From positions 186,001-250,000 of the forward strand of contig NZ_LMPG01000014.1 of the NCBI RefSeq assembly GCF_001423765.1: DNA of 64,000 nt, given 5' to 3'. This stretch comes from Sphingomonas sp. Leaf343. GTDB lineage: Bacteria > Pseudomonadota > Alphaproteobacteria > Sphingomonadales > Sphingomonadaceae. The position numbers were made by a program, and so were the translations under genes. This document shows positions 1-10,569 of this stretch, piece by piece. Below the pieces are notes generated by a model. That model did no database searches, was not told where the DNA came from, and saw nothing but the letters and a program-made list of their open reading frames with translations. Each line of letters begins with the position of its first letter. Position 1 is the stretch's first letter.

Positions 1-951
1 CACAGTGAGCAGGAACTGGACCTGACCCTGCCAGCCCACATCGGTGTCCAGGCCGTCGTCGTCGGCGCCCGTGATCGCGAGGTAGCGCATGTTGGTGCGG
101 CCGCCGAAAACCTCGATGCCGTCATCCGACGAATTGTGGATCTGGACGTGGTCGATCGTCGTACCCGAACCCGTTCCGCCCAGCGTCAGGCCCTGAAGCT
201 CGTTGTTCGGGCTGATGATGGTGCCGGAGTAGCGGATCTGGACGTAGCGGAATGTGCCCGAACTGTCGGCGGGCACGTTGCCGCCATACAGGGCCTGCGG
301 CGACGTACCCTCGACCGCGTTCTCGCAGTTCACTGCACCTCCAGCGACGCCTGTGTTGCAGTTCGAAATCGGTGCGCGGCCGGCAAGGATCACGCCGCCC
401 CACAGGCCCTGGCTCTCGTCGGTGACGCCGCCGGTCAGGTTCTGCTGCGCGGTGAAGATGATCGGCTGCGTCGGGCTGCCTTCGGCGAAGATGCGCGAGC
501 CGCGGTTGACGATCAGATAGTCGTTATCGGCATTGGTCGTGTTGGCGTAGAGGAGCACGCCAGGATCGATCGTCAGCACGGCCGACCGGCCAGTGGGCAG
601 ATTGCCGCCGCCGCCGAGATCGACGCCGACGTTGGTCGGTCCACTGATTTCGTAGGCGACGCCGGCGAGCTTCTGGAGACGCAGGTCGCTGGTGATGCTG
701 GAGGGCAGGCGACAGCCGCGATAATTGCCGACGACCCCTGCATCTGCGAGGCCGGTCGGGCAGGACGCGGCCGGCGTGCCCGGCGCGGGCGTCGGCGTAG
801 CGGACGGCGCAGGGGTGGGCGCCGGCGTGCTGGGCACGACGATCACGCCTTCACCGGGCGATGCGACGCTGTCCGCGCCGTCGCAGGAAGCGAGCAGCAT
901 GCAGGCGGTGCCCGCCATGAGGATGCGGGTCGTGCGCGCGAAATGGGCCAT
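1..951 (-). CDS. Surface/periplasmic lipoprotein, partial (3' end beyond left edge)
   Basis: A continuous frame from an ATG at 951 runs off the left edge, so 317 codons of an incomplete gene are visible. The N-terminus is a lipoprotein signal ending in LLASC, with Cys23 as the predicted lipidated residue. A Pro/Ala/Thr spacer follows (about residues 35-60). The rest is rich in Gly, Asn and Asp, with phrases such as LTLGGTGSGTTIDH and IHNSSDDGIEVFGG that look like right-handed beta-helix rungs. GGGAG lies about 14 bases before the ATG. I infer an exported, outer-membrane-anchored protein; similar proteins often sit beside TonB-dependent receptors, but the neighbour is outside the window. Substrate and function are unknown. 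Confidence 0.75.
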   Translation of the reverse strand, partial: MAHFARTTRILMAGTACMLLASCDGADSVASPGEGVIVVPSTPAPTPAPSATPTPAPGTPAASCPTGLADAGVVGNYRGCRLPSSITSDLRLQKLAGVAYEISGPTNVGVDLGGGGNLPTGRSAVLTIDPGVLLYANTTNADNDYLIVNRGSRIFAEGSPTQPIIFTAQQNLTGGVTDESQGLWGGVILAGRAPISNCNTGVAGGAVNCENAVEGTSPQALYGGNVPADSSGTFRYVQIRYSGTIISPNNELQGLTLGGTGSGTTIDHVQIHNSSDDGIEVFGGRTNMRYLAITGADDDGLDTDVGWQGQVQFLLTV

Positions 952-1417
952 TGGTCTGATTGCTCCCGGTCGATGTCTGGCAGGCGTGTTCGCCTTCGGA
1001 TCGGCCAAGGTCCCCCCTGTCGATCTCATCGCTGCGGTTAGGGGAGTTCGATGACGGGAAAATGCCGTTTCAGCGACGTTTGCGTGACTCCCGCATTGCG
1101 GTTTTATGACGTCGAGATCGGCGCGACGGGGTGCCCGCTGCCGCGCGGGCGCAACTGCGGAGACGCTTTAATTCAGCAACGAGAGCAGGTTAAGGCGCAA
1201 CGTATTGAGCCATACGTGGTGCCGGGGCAGGACATTGGCGAGCAGATTCGGCATTTTAGCCGCTGTCACGGAGACAGGTCAGGATTGCGCCGGCTGCCAT
1301 CGATCGGAAGGCTCCGCCCCGCAGGCGACCCGACCCGTTGCCATTCTTCGTAGCCGTGGGGCGACACGCCAAGAACCAAAAAGCCCGCCGCTTCCTGACA
1401 GAAACGACGGGCCGAAT
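952..1417. other. Intergenic region, no convincing gene
   Basis: These 466 bases separate the divergently read lipoprotein gene from the tRNA-Val unit. Short open frames exist on both strands, but none has a ribosome site plus a recognisable protein. The right end holds the tRNA-Val terminator (1378-1412). The left end should hold the lipoprotein promoter, which I cannot pinpoint. Confidence 0.6.
1378..1412 (-). terminator. Intrinsic terminator of tRNA-Val
   Basis: Read on the minus strand, GCCCGTCG pairs with CGGCGGGC (one G-U pair) around a 14-base loop and is followed by five T. It starts six bases after the tRNA 3' end, so it ends the tRNA transcript. Confidence 0.75.
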
Positions 1418-1492
1418 TGGTGGGCGCGACAGGGATTGAACCTGTGACCCCACCCGTGTGAAGGGTGTGCTCTACCGCTGAGCTACGCGCCC
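1418..1492 (-). tRNA. tRNA-Val (anticodon CAC)
   Basis: Reverse strand gives a 75-nt cloverleaf with acceptor arms GGGCGCG and CGCGCCC, discriminator A and an encoded CCA (1418-1420). The D arm begins TAGCTCAGCGGTAGAGC. The anticodon stem CACCC/GGGTG encloses loop TTCACAC, anticodon CAC for GTG valine codons. The T arm contains GGTTCAATCC. It lies 26 bases past the hupB terminator on the same strand. This hup/tRNA-Val order is common in alphaproteobacteria. Confidence 0.97.
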
Positions 1493-1518
1493 GATCCCGT
1501 AGTCCATCGAACCTCGGG

Positions 1519-1556
1519 AAAAACCGGAGCCGCGCGTCTATCCATCGAGGCGCGGC
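1519..1556 (-). terminator. Intrinsic terminator of hupB
   Basis: On the minus strand a perfect 7-bp stem GCCGCGC/GCGCGGC (1550-1556 and 1529-1535) is followed, after TCCGG, by five T. It begins 11 bases after the hupB stop codon. Confidence 0.7.
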
Positions 1557-1566
1557 CTGTCCAGTG

Positions 1567-1839
1567 TCAGTTGACCGAATCCTTCAGGATCTTGCCGGCC
1601 TTGAACTTGGGCTGGGTGGACGCCTTGATCGTCATCGGCTCGCCGGTGCGCGGATTGCGACCCGTCGACGCCTTGCGCTTGGAAACCGAAAAGGTGCCGA
1701 AGCCGACCAGCCGGACCTCGTCGCCCTTCTTCAGGCTGGCCGAGATCGCGTCGAACACGGCTTCGACCGCCCGCACCGCGTCCGCGCGATTCAGCCCCGA
1801 TGTGTCGGCGACCGTCGCGATCAGCTCCTGCTTGTTCAT
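1567..1839 (-). CDS. hupB: DNA-binding protein HU
   Basis: A 90-residue histone-like nucleoid protein, the standard HU length. HU dimers bend and compact DNA and assist replication, repair and recombination. The DNA-gripping beta-arm signature GRNPRTGEPMTI is at residues 60-71, and the N-terminal MNKQELIATVA helix is typical. AAAGG directly precedes the ATG. The gene follows lon on the same strand and is followed by its own terminator and tRNA-Val. A single HU gene in this position is usual for alphaproteobacteria. The symbol hupB follows common usage; it could equally be named hup or hupA. Confidence 0.96.
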   Translation of the reverse strand: MNKQELIATVADTSGLNRADAVRAVEAVFDAISASLKKGDEVRLVGFGTFSVSKRKASTGRNPRTGEPMTIKASTQPKFKAGKILKDSVN

Positions 1840-1930
1840 CCTTTGAAATCCCCCGATTCGACTCGATACTTGGCACGCCGGTGGATCACCGGCGCGGAGG
1901 TGCCACTAAGGCGGGGGGACCCGGCGGTGT

Positions 1931-1962
1931 CAACCACCGCAGCGGCTAAGCTGCGGTGGTTG
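1931..1962. other. Perfect 12-bp inverted repeat between lon and hupB
   Basis: CAACCACCGCAG (1931-1942) and CTGCGGTGGTTG (1951-1962) pair perfectly around the 8-base loop CGGCTAAG. It lies 42 bases after the lon stop and 91 bases before the hupB start. There is no T-tract on either side, so it is not a textbook intrinsic terminator. It could end lon transcription with help from Rho, stabilise a 3' end, or form the 5' leader of hupB mRNA. Confidence 0.6.
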
Positions 1963-2004
1963 GACGTTTAACGGCGCTCCGCTCCGGCGCTGCTACCGCT
2001 GCTG

Positions 2005-4401
<2,397 letters not shown>

Positions 4402-4520
4402 GCAAGCTCCGGTCGGGCACCGTACGTGGTGCCCCGTTTCACCGACTATATGGTGATCGTTCCGATTCCATCAATCGGCCCTCTTGCGTCACGACACGAT
4501 CGCGGCGACCATCGTATACC

Positions 4521-6227
4521 ATGATGATCTCACTCCTCGCGCTCGCCGCCGCGCTCCAGTCGGCCGCCACCACCCCGCCCGCCAAGGGCACACCGCCGAT
4601 CACCGCGCAGACGGAGAAGTCCGGCGGCGTTCGCCCGGCCGAGCAGCTGGCCGTGACGTTCGATTCGGCCGACCTCCAGTTCGAGGTACTGCCCGAAACG
4701 TACAGCCTGAACGGTATCGCGACGCTGGGCTTTACCGCCAGATCGCCTGTGTCGCGCCTGTTGATCGATCTCGACAAGAACCTGCCGGTCACCGCCGTGT
4801 CGATCGACGGCGTGGCGTTGAAGCCGGGAGCGTGGTCGAACCCCGACGGCCAGCTCGCCGTCCGCCTGCCGCGCCCGTTGACCAGGGGTCAGCGCGTGTC
4901 GGCGAAGATCACTTATGGCGGCGTGCCGCACGTCGCGGTCAACGCACCTTGGGATGACGGCGTGGTCTGGTCGAAGACGCCGGAGGGCAAGACGTGGTTC
5001 GCGACCACGGCGGAGGGCTATGGCTGCGACCTGTTCTGGCCGTGCATGGATTTTCCGGAGGGGGAGCCGACCGTCGTCACGCTGCACATCACTGTGCCCA
5101 AGGGGTTGAAGGCGCCCTCGAACGGCAAGCTGATCGGCATCGACACGCTACCCGACGGCCGCACCCGCTGGAACTGGCGGGCGAAGCGCACCAACACCTA
5201 CGCGATCGCGCTGAACGTCGGCCCGTATGAGGAGATCAGCGGATCGTACAAGAGCCGCTTCGGCAACACGATCCCGATGTATTACTGGTATCTGCCGGGC
5301 GAGAAGGCGCAGGCGGAGAAGCTGTTCGCGGAATTCGCGCCGACGCTCGATTTCTTCGAGGCGCTGGTCGGCCCCTACCCCTTCGGCGACGAGAAGGTCG
5401 GCGTGGTGGAGACGCCGCACAAGGGCATGGAGCACCAGACGATCAACGCCTATGGCAATGGCTATGCCAAGGCGATCGAGGGGTTCGACTGGCTGTTCCA
5501 GCACGAATTCACCCATGAATGGTTCGCCAACCAGCTGACGGCGGCCAATTGGGACGATTACTGGCTGCACGAGGGTTATGGTGCCTATATGCAGCCTGCC
5601 TATGGCCGCTGGCGCGAGGGCGAGGCGCGTTATGCGGCGATGATGATGTCTCAGCGCGGCGGCATCATGAACAAGGTCCCGATCGTCCGCGGCAAGATCA
5701 TCTCCGAGGAGGAGGTGTATGAAGCATCGAAAGGCGGTCCCGGCCAGGACATCTACGTCAAGGGATCGTGGATGCTGCACACGCTGCGCAACCTGATCGG
5801 CGACAAGGACTTCTGGGACGTCACGCGACTCGCGGTCTATGGCCGGCCCGATCCGAGACCCGGCAATTTCGAACCCCGCTTCGGCTCCACCGGGGAGTAT
5901 GAGGGCTTCGTCCGTCAGGTAACGGGCAAGGATTATGGCTGGTTCTTCGACGTGTACCTGCGTCAGGCTGCACTGCCGGAGCTGGTCGAGACCCGCACCG
6001 GCGACACGCTGTCGCTGTCGTGGAAGGTGCCGGGCGGTGGACCGTTCCCCATGCCAGTCGAGGTTCAGATCGGCGACCGCATCGAAAAGCTGCCGATGAC
6101 GGGCGGTCGCGGCACGATTTCGGTGCCGGCGGACGCCCATGTGGTGATCGATCCCTGGTCTCGCGTGTTGAAGCGTTCGATCGCGGTCGAGGAGCTACAG
6201 GCATGGAACGCCAGCCGGAAGAAATGA
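4521..6227 (+). CDS. M1-family zinc metallopeptidase, secreted
   Basis: A 568-residue exported peptidase with an N-terminal hydrophobic signal (first 16 residues) followed by a Thr/Pro-rich mature start. An N-terminal beta-sandwich (about 40-230) precedes the thermolysin-like domain. The zinc site is HEFTH at 328-332 with the third ligand Glu351, exactly 18 residues later. The substrate-amine loop reads GMEHQTINAYG (302-312), whereas the classical M1 motif is GxMEN, so specificity may differ from general aminopeptidases. At 568 residues it lacks the large C-terminal helical domain of the 865-residue M1 enzyme at 30529. It probably trims peptides in the periplasm. Its stop overlaps the start of the next small gene. 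Confidence 0.88.
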   Translation: MMISLLALAAALQSAATTPPAKGTPPITAQTEKSGGVRPAEQLAVTFDSADLQFEVLPETYSLNGIATLGFTARSPVSRLLIDLDKNLPVTAVSIDGVALKPGAWSNPDGQLAVRLPRPLTRGQRVSAKITYGGVPHVAVNAPWDDGVVWSKTPEGKTWFATTAEGYGCDLFWPCMDFPEGEPTVVTLHITVPKGLKAPSNGKLIGIDTLPDGRTRWNWRAKRTNTYAIALNVGPYEEISGSYKSRFGNTIPMYYWYLPGEKAQAEKLFAEFAPTLDFFEALVGPYPFGDEKVGVVETPHKGMEHQTINAYGNGYAKAIEGFDWLFQHEFTHEWFANQLTAANWDDYWLHEGYGAYMQPAYGRWREGEARYAAMMMSQRGGIMNKVPIVRGKIISEEEVYEASKGGPGQDIYVKGSWMLHTLRNLIGDKDFWDVTRLAVYGRPDPRPGNFEPRFGSTGEYEGFVRQVTGKDYGWFFDVYLRQAALPELVETRTGDTLSLSWKVPGGGPFPMPVEVQIGDRIEKLPMTGGRGTISVPADAHVVIDPWSRVLKRSIAVEELQAWNASRKK

Positions 6228-6460
6228 CGAACACGCAACTCGGCATCCGGCGCGCAGCCGAGATGGCGGCGGTGTTCATGATCGGCGACGGGTTGCTCGG
6301 GATGCTCCAGCCCCGGCGGCACGTCGATCTCTGGCGATCGGATGTGGCGGCCGTCGATGTTCTGGTGAAGCCCTTCGATGGCAAGGCGGAGCGGCGGCGG
6401 GTCTATGGTTTGCTGCAACTCGGGGCGGGCATCGCCCTCGCCTCCCGCCTCAAACGCTGA
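6224..6460 (+). CDS. Small protein of unknown function, coupled to the M1 peptidase
   Basis: A 78-residue protein whose ATG overlaps the TGA of the preceding peptidase gene (ATGA), so translation is probably coupled. It has two modest hydrophobic stretches, around residues 12-28 (AAEMAAVFMIGDGLLGMLQ) and near the C-terminus (LLQLGAGIALAS). These could be weak membrane segments. The middle is charged. I recognise no family. It is followed by the 3' side of a minus-strand terminator belonging to the opposite mini-gene. Confidence 0.65.
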   Translation: MTNTQLGIRRAAEMAAVFMIGDGLLGMLQPRRHVDLWRSDVAAVDVLVKPFDGKAERRRVYGLLQLGAGIALASRLKR

Positions 6461-6462
6461 GC

Positions 6463-6499
6463 AAAAAAAGAGGCCGCCTCGCTGATGCGGGACGGCCTC
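6463..6499 (-). terminator. Intrinsic terminator of the 25-residue mini-gene
   Basis: On the minus strand GAGGCCG (6493-6499) pairs with CGGCCTC (6470-6476), and seven T follow immediately (6469-6463). It sits 23 bases after the stop of the mini-gene at 6522-6599. Such a clean terminator supports that transcript being real. Confidence 0.78.
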
Positions 6500-6521
6500 C
6501 AGGATGCTGCGGATGCTTGGC

Positions 6522-6599
6522 TCAGGGACAGGTCACGCAGGCGCCGATCACGGCAGCCAGCGGGATGAGAGCGAAGACGAGGGGAAAAAGCTGCTTCAT
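6522..6599 (-). CDS. 25-residue hydrophobic mini-protein (possible tiny lipoprotein)
   Basis: The 26-codon frame encodes MKQLFPLVFALIPLAAVIGA followed by CVTCP and a stop. It looks like a signal peptide with a lipobox-like VIGAC and only a few residues after the cysteine, reminiscent of entericidin-type small lipoproteins but not matched to a family. AGGTG lies six bases before the ATG, and a strong intrinsic terminator follows the stop. It stands alone between the convergent M1/small-protein pair and pncB. With so few codons the coding call rests mainly on the start signal and terminator; the alternative is a short regulatory RNA. Confidence 0.5.
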   Translation of the reverse strand: MKQLFPLVFALIPLAAVIGACVTCP

Positions 6600-6709
6600 G
6601 ACGCACCTGATGGCGAGAGGTCTTGCCCGTCATAATGCCGCCGCCGCCCGAAAGGTTGCGGTGGCGTGAACGACAATCATGATCTGGATGTAGCGAAGCG
6701 GGACGACGA

Positions 6710-8014
6710 TCAGACCTGCACCGCGACATCAGCCCGGCCATCGTCGCCGAATATCCGCAGATAGCGGGCGATCTCGTCGGGTAAGCCGCTGGCCTTGGCG
6801 GGATTGTCCGACAGCTTCACGACCGGGCATCCGTTCGCCGCCACGACCTTCGCCACCAGCGAAATCGGCGCGAGCGCGTCGCCACCGCCGCTGTCGCAGC
6901 CGCGGAAATCGTTCGTCAGGTTGGTGCCCCAGCCGAAACTGGTCCGCACCCGCCCATCGAAGTGGTTGTAGGCCCGCTCTATCGACTCCACGTCCATCCC
7001 GTCGGAGAAGATCAGCAGTTTCTCGCGCGGATCGCGGCCATGCGCAGTCCACCAATCGATGATCGCCTCCCCCGCCGTGATCGGCGGTGCGCTGTCCGGA
7101 CGAAAGCCCGTCCAGTCCGCCACCCAGTCGGGCGCACCGCGCAGGAATGCGGCGGTCCCGAACGCGTCGGGCAGAACGACGAGCAGATTGCCGCGATAAT
7201 GCCGCTGCCATTCCTCCAGCACGCGGTACGGCGCGGCCGCGATCCCGGCGTCGTTATCGGCCAGCGCGGCGAGCACCATCGGCAGTTCGTGCGCGTTGGT
7301 GCCGATCGCCTCCAGCCCGGCGTCCATCGCCAGCAGGACGTTGGACGTCCCGATGAAGCGATCACCAAGCCCTTCCTGCAACGCCTCCACGCACCAGCGT
7401 TGCCACAGGAAGCCATGCCGTCGTCGAGTCCCGAAGTCCGACAGGACGAGGTCGGGCAGCGCCGCCAGCCGCTCCACCTTGTCCCACAACCGCGCCTTGG
7501 CCCGCGCATAGATCACGTCGAGTTCGAACCGCCCCCGGCCCTTCAGCGCGGCACGCGACCGCAGTTCGTTGACAATCGCCAGCGCGGGCACCTCCCACAT
7601 CGTCGTGTGCGTCCACGGACCGGCGAAGCGGAGCTCGAACTGTCCGTCGACCGTCCTCAATTCATATTCGGGCAGGCGAAAATCGGCGAGCCACGCGATG
7701 AAGTCGGGCGCGAACATGCGAGCCTCGCCGTAGAAGCTGTTTCCCGCCAGCCAGATCAGCTCGCGCTTGTCGAACCGCAGCGTCCGCGCGTGATCGAGTT
7801 GGGCGCGCAACTCGCCCTCGTCGATGATGTCGGCCAACCGCACCGACCGGGTCCGATTGATGAGCGTGAAGGTGGCGTCGACCGTCGGATGCACGTTGCG
7901 GATCATCTGCAGCATCAGCAGCTTGTAGAAATCGGTGTCGAGCAGGCTGCGGACGATCGGGTCCAGCCGCCAGCCGTGGTTCCATACGCGCGTGGCGATA
8001 TCGGTCACCGGCAT
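6710..8014 (-). CDS. pncB: Nicotinate phosphoribosyltransferase
   Basis: A 434-residue cytosolic enzyme that joins nicotinate to PRPP, with ATP hydrolysis, to give nicotinate mononucleotide: the entry of the Preiss-Handler NAD salvage route. Family marks are the N-terminal [13 protein letters not shown], the phosphate-binding region [19 protein letters not shown] near the C-terminus and [10 protein letters not shown] in the middle. The length matches the bacterial PncB group. It is monocistronic: upstream is the divergent 39-residue membrane protein, downstream the mini-gene. No NAD-responsive repressor site (NrtR or NiaR) was recognised upstream. Confidence 0.96.
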   Translation of the reverse strand: MPVTDIATRVWNHGWRLDPIVRSLLDTDFYKLLMLQMIRNVHPTVDATFTLINRTRSVRLADIIDEGELRAQLDHARTLRFDKRELIWLAGNSFYGEARMFAPDFIAWLADFRLPEYELRTVDGQFELRFAGPWTHTTMWEVPALAIVNELRSRAALKGRGRFELDVIYARAKARLWDKVERLAALPDLVLSDFGTRRRHGFLWQRWCVEALQEGLGDRFIGTSNVLLAMDAGLEAIGTNAHELPMVLAALADNDAGIAAAPYRVLEEWQRHYRGNLLVVLPDAFGTAAFLRGAPDWVADWTGFRPDSAPPITAGEAIIDWWTAHGRDPREKLLIFSDGMDVESIERAYNHFDGRVRTSFGWGTNLTNDFRGCDSGGGDALAPISLVAKVVAANGCPVVKLSDNPAKASGLPDEIARYLRIFGDDGRADVAVQV

Positions 8015-8217
8015 CGCATCGACCGTTCACCCGTCATAACCCCGTCCCCTGCATCGACACGCTACGATCGGAAGCGGCGGCCGTTCCGGCAACAAACACC
8101 GCGCCATCAAACCACCGGAAAACATCATAAACTATGTTGGATACGGAGGCGCGGGAGGGAAATCATGAGGAATGATCGCGTTCGATGGCCGCCTGCCACC
8201 AACCTGAAAGGTTTCCG

Positions 8218-8337
8218 ATGAGCCAGCCCTCCCCGCCCGATCGCCGGTATCTGCGCATGGTCCTCGGCGGCATCATCGCCCTCGTCGCGCTCATCATCGT
8301 CATCGGCACGGCACAATATTGGGCGACCTTCAACTGA
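8218..8337 (+). CDS. Small single-pass membrane protein
   Basis: A 39-residue frame with a very good ribosome site (GAAAGG, seven bases before ATG). It has a short polar N-terminus (MSQPSPPDRRYLR), one transmembrane helix of about 21 residues beginning MVLGGIIALVALIIVIG, and a short tail. The positive RR before the helix suggests the N-terminus is cytoplasmic. Its last 8 bases overlap the 3' end of the convergent MFS gene. Function is unknown. Confidence 0.7.
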   Translation: MSQPSPPDRRYLRMVLGGIIALVALIIVIGTAQYWATFN

Positions 8338-9583
8338 GCGGCGACTCCGTCGCCATCCGCGCCCGGAACAGCTGACCGCGCTCGATCAACAGCACAACGA
8401 CGAGCACCGCGACACCGATGCCCAGATACCCGATCGCCAGGGGCAGCGTCGTCCCGTCATACGCCTGACCGATGATCGATCCGACGATCACCGCGCCGAT
8501 GCTGGTGATGAAGCCCTGCACCGACGACGCGCTGCCGGCGATGTGCCCGACCGGCTCCATCGCCATCGCACCGAAGTTCGAACCGCACAGGCCGATGCAG
8601 GTCATGCTGAGCGCCTGAAACAGGATGTAGCTGACGAGCGACTCGTGCCCGCTGGCGATCACCGCGATATGGACGATCGACAGCCCGATCAGCGCGAACA
8701 CCCCCGCTTGCGAGATCAGTCGGGTGCCCAGCCGTTCAACCAGCCGACTGTTGGCGAAGCTGGCGCAGGCCATCGCGAAGGCACAGAGCGCGAACAGCAA
8801 GGTGAATCGCTCGCCCGCGCCGAACTCGTCGACGAAGATCTGCTGCGCCGACGACACGAAGGCGATGATCCCCCCGAACGTCAGCGATGCGGCGAAGGCA
8901 TAGCCCACCGAGTAGCGATCGGTCAGCGTGGTGCGATACGCGTTGCCGAGCGAGGCGAGCGAAATAGCCCGCCGCCGCGCGATCGGCAGCGTTTCCGGCA
9001 GCCGGATTGCGCTCCATGCCAGCACGAACGCCGCGAACGCCCCGAGCGCATAGAAGATGAAGCGCCACGGCCCGAACGCCAACAGCCCCTGCCCCAGTGT
9101 CGGCGCGAGGATCGGCACGAGGAAGAAGATCATCTGCGCCAACGACAGCGTCCGCGCCATCTGCCGCCCGGAGAACCTGTCGCGGACGATCGCCACCGCC
9201 AGCACACGGGTGGAGGCGGACATCAACCCCTGCAACATGCGTGCACCCAGCAGCGCCGCGAACGTCGCCGATCCCGCCGCGAAGACACTCGCCGCGACAA
9301 AGCCTGCCAGCGTGACGAGCAGGATCGGCTTGCGCCCGAACCGGTCGGCCAGCGGGCCATAGATCAGCTGCCCGGTACCGAAGCCGAGCATATAGGCGGT
9401 GACGATCCACTGCCGGTGATTGGCGGTCGCGATCGCGAGGTCGTGGCCGATCTGCGACATCGCGGGCAGCATCAGGTCGACGCCCAGCGCGTTCACCGCC
9501 ATCACCGCCGCGACGAAGGCGACGAACTCGTTGGGGTGCATGTCGGCCGCGGGCGTGTCGGCATCCGGCGTTCGTTCAGTCAT
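8330..9583 (-). CDS. MFS multidrug exporter, Bcr/CflA-like
   Basis: A 417-residue inner-membrane transporter with about 12 helices. After a 22-residue polar lead, helix 1 carries AVNALGVDLMLPAMSQIGHDL, typical of the DHA1 drug:proton antiporter group. The loop 2-3 signature reads YGPLADRFGRKP. These features and the helix 1 sequence fit the Bcr/CflA exporters (bicyclomycin, chloramphenicol, sulfonamides), but the substrate here is unknown. It is a single gene, convergent with the 39-residue membrane protein. Confidence 0.88.
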   Translation of the reverse strand: MTERTPDADTPAADMHPNEFVAFVAAVMAVNALGVDLMLPAMSQIGHDLAIATANHRQWIVTAYMLGFGTGQLIYGPLADRFGRKPILLVTLAGFVAASVFAAGSATFAALLGARMLQGLMSASTRVLAVAIVRDRFSGRQMARTLSLAQMIFFLVPILAPTLGQGLLAFGPWRFIFYALGAFAAFVLAWSAIRLPETLPIARRRAISLASLGNAYRTTLTDRYSVGYAFAASLTFGGIIAFVSSAQQIFVDEFGAGERFTLLFALCAFAMACASFANSRLVERLGTRLISQAGVFALIGLSIVHIAVIASGHESLVSYILFQALSMTCIGLCGSNFGAMAMEPVGHIAGSASSVQGFITSIGAVIVGSIIGQAYDGTTLPLAIGYLGIGVAVLVVVLLIERGQLFRARMATESPLS

Positions 9584-9746
9584 CCCGGCCGCTTAGCGCG
9601 GGATCGACAGAGAGGCCATGACGTCGTCGGGTCGAAGGGCGGATCGACTCCGCCCCAATGTCGACGGTGGACAGCGCCCTCGCGGCAGTGATATCATCGC
9701 AGTATCCGAAGACCTTGGGGAAGGTCTGGAGTTTCCGGGGGGAAAC

Positions 9747-10562
9747 ATGCCGTATCGCAAAGCATGGCTGTTCATCGTCGCCTTGATCGCGGCGACGATC
9801 TTCGCGTTCTGGCGAAGCTATTTCGGCAGATTGTCTTCGTCATCAGCGGGTTTTCATATCCACGGCATGACGGCGGGCCTGTGGATGCTGCTGCTGCTCG
9901 CCCAAAGCTGGACGCCGCATCGCGGTGGTATCGCGGTCCACCGCGGTCTCGGGAAAACGACGTTCGTCGCCATGCCTCTCTTCGCAGCCGGATCGATGGG
10001 CGTGATCCACTCGATGGCGACGGGGACGGCCGGCGGCCATCCCTTCTACGCGATCTGGGGTGCCCGGCTTGCATTCATCGACATCCTCGCCTTCGGTGCG
10101 GTGCTTTATGCCGTCGGCATGGCGTTCCGGCATCGGCGCAACGTGCGCCTTCACGCCGGTTACATGCTTTCGACCGCGCTGCCGCTGGTCAGCCCCGTCC
10201 TCGGCCGCGTGTTCAACCAGACCGTACCCGGCATCATCATCCGCGGTCCGCAGGATTTTCACCTGTTCGGATGGGGCGTGCAACTCGCCAACCTCGTCGC
10301 GGGCATCGTCGCACTCTGGCTATGGCGACGTGATACCCGGAACGGCAAACCCTGGGCGGTCGCGCTTGGCGTCGTCGTCGTGCAGGCCGTCGGGTTCGAA
10401 ACCGTCGCTGTCGGCGAAACCTGGCGCAAGCTGTTCACCGTCATCGGAACCTCGCCGCTGGCGGCGCTGATGGCCTTCGGGCTGGTGGCGGGCCTCGTCG
10501 CCGTCATTCTGGGCTGGACCGCAGCCGCCGGTCGCAAAACCGGCCGAACGGTGTTCGTGTAG
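9747..10562 (+). CDS. Unknown eight-helix membrane protein
   Basis: A 271-residue integral membrane protein with about eight predicted helices. The ATG at 9747 is chosen because GGGGGGA lies just before it and the first helix starts at once (KAWLFIVALIAATIFAFW). Conserved-looking histidines lie at helix ends (FHIHGMTAGLW; HRGLGK; VIHSMA; FRHRRNVRLHAGYM), a pattern seen in heme- or metal-interacting membrane proteins and loosely in DUF2306-type proteins. I do not recognise it firmly. It converges on mutL, whose stop is seven bases beyond this gene's stop. Confidence 0.7.
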   Translation: MPYRKAWLFIVALIAATIFAFWRSYFGRLSSSSAGFHIHGMTAGLWMLLLLAQSWTPHRGGIAVHRGLGKTTFVAMPLFAAGSMGVIHSMATGTAGGHPFYAIWGARLAFIDILAFGAVLYAVGMAFRHRRNVRLHAGYMLSTALPLVSPVLGRVFNQTVPGIIIRGPQDFHLFGWGVQLANLVAGIVALWLWRRDTRNGKPWAVALGVVVVQAVGFETVAVGETWRKLFTVIGTSPLAALMAFGLVAGLVAVILGWTAAAGRKTGRTVFV

Positions 10563-10569
10563 CTTCCTT

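Noticed and set aside
1051..1353. 100-codon frame between the lipoprotein and tRNA-Val
   Set aside because: No ribosome site, no hydrophobic or conserved pattern.
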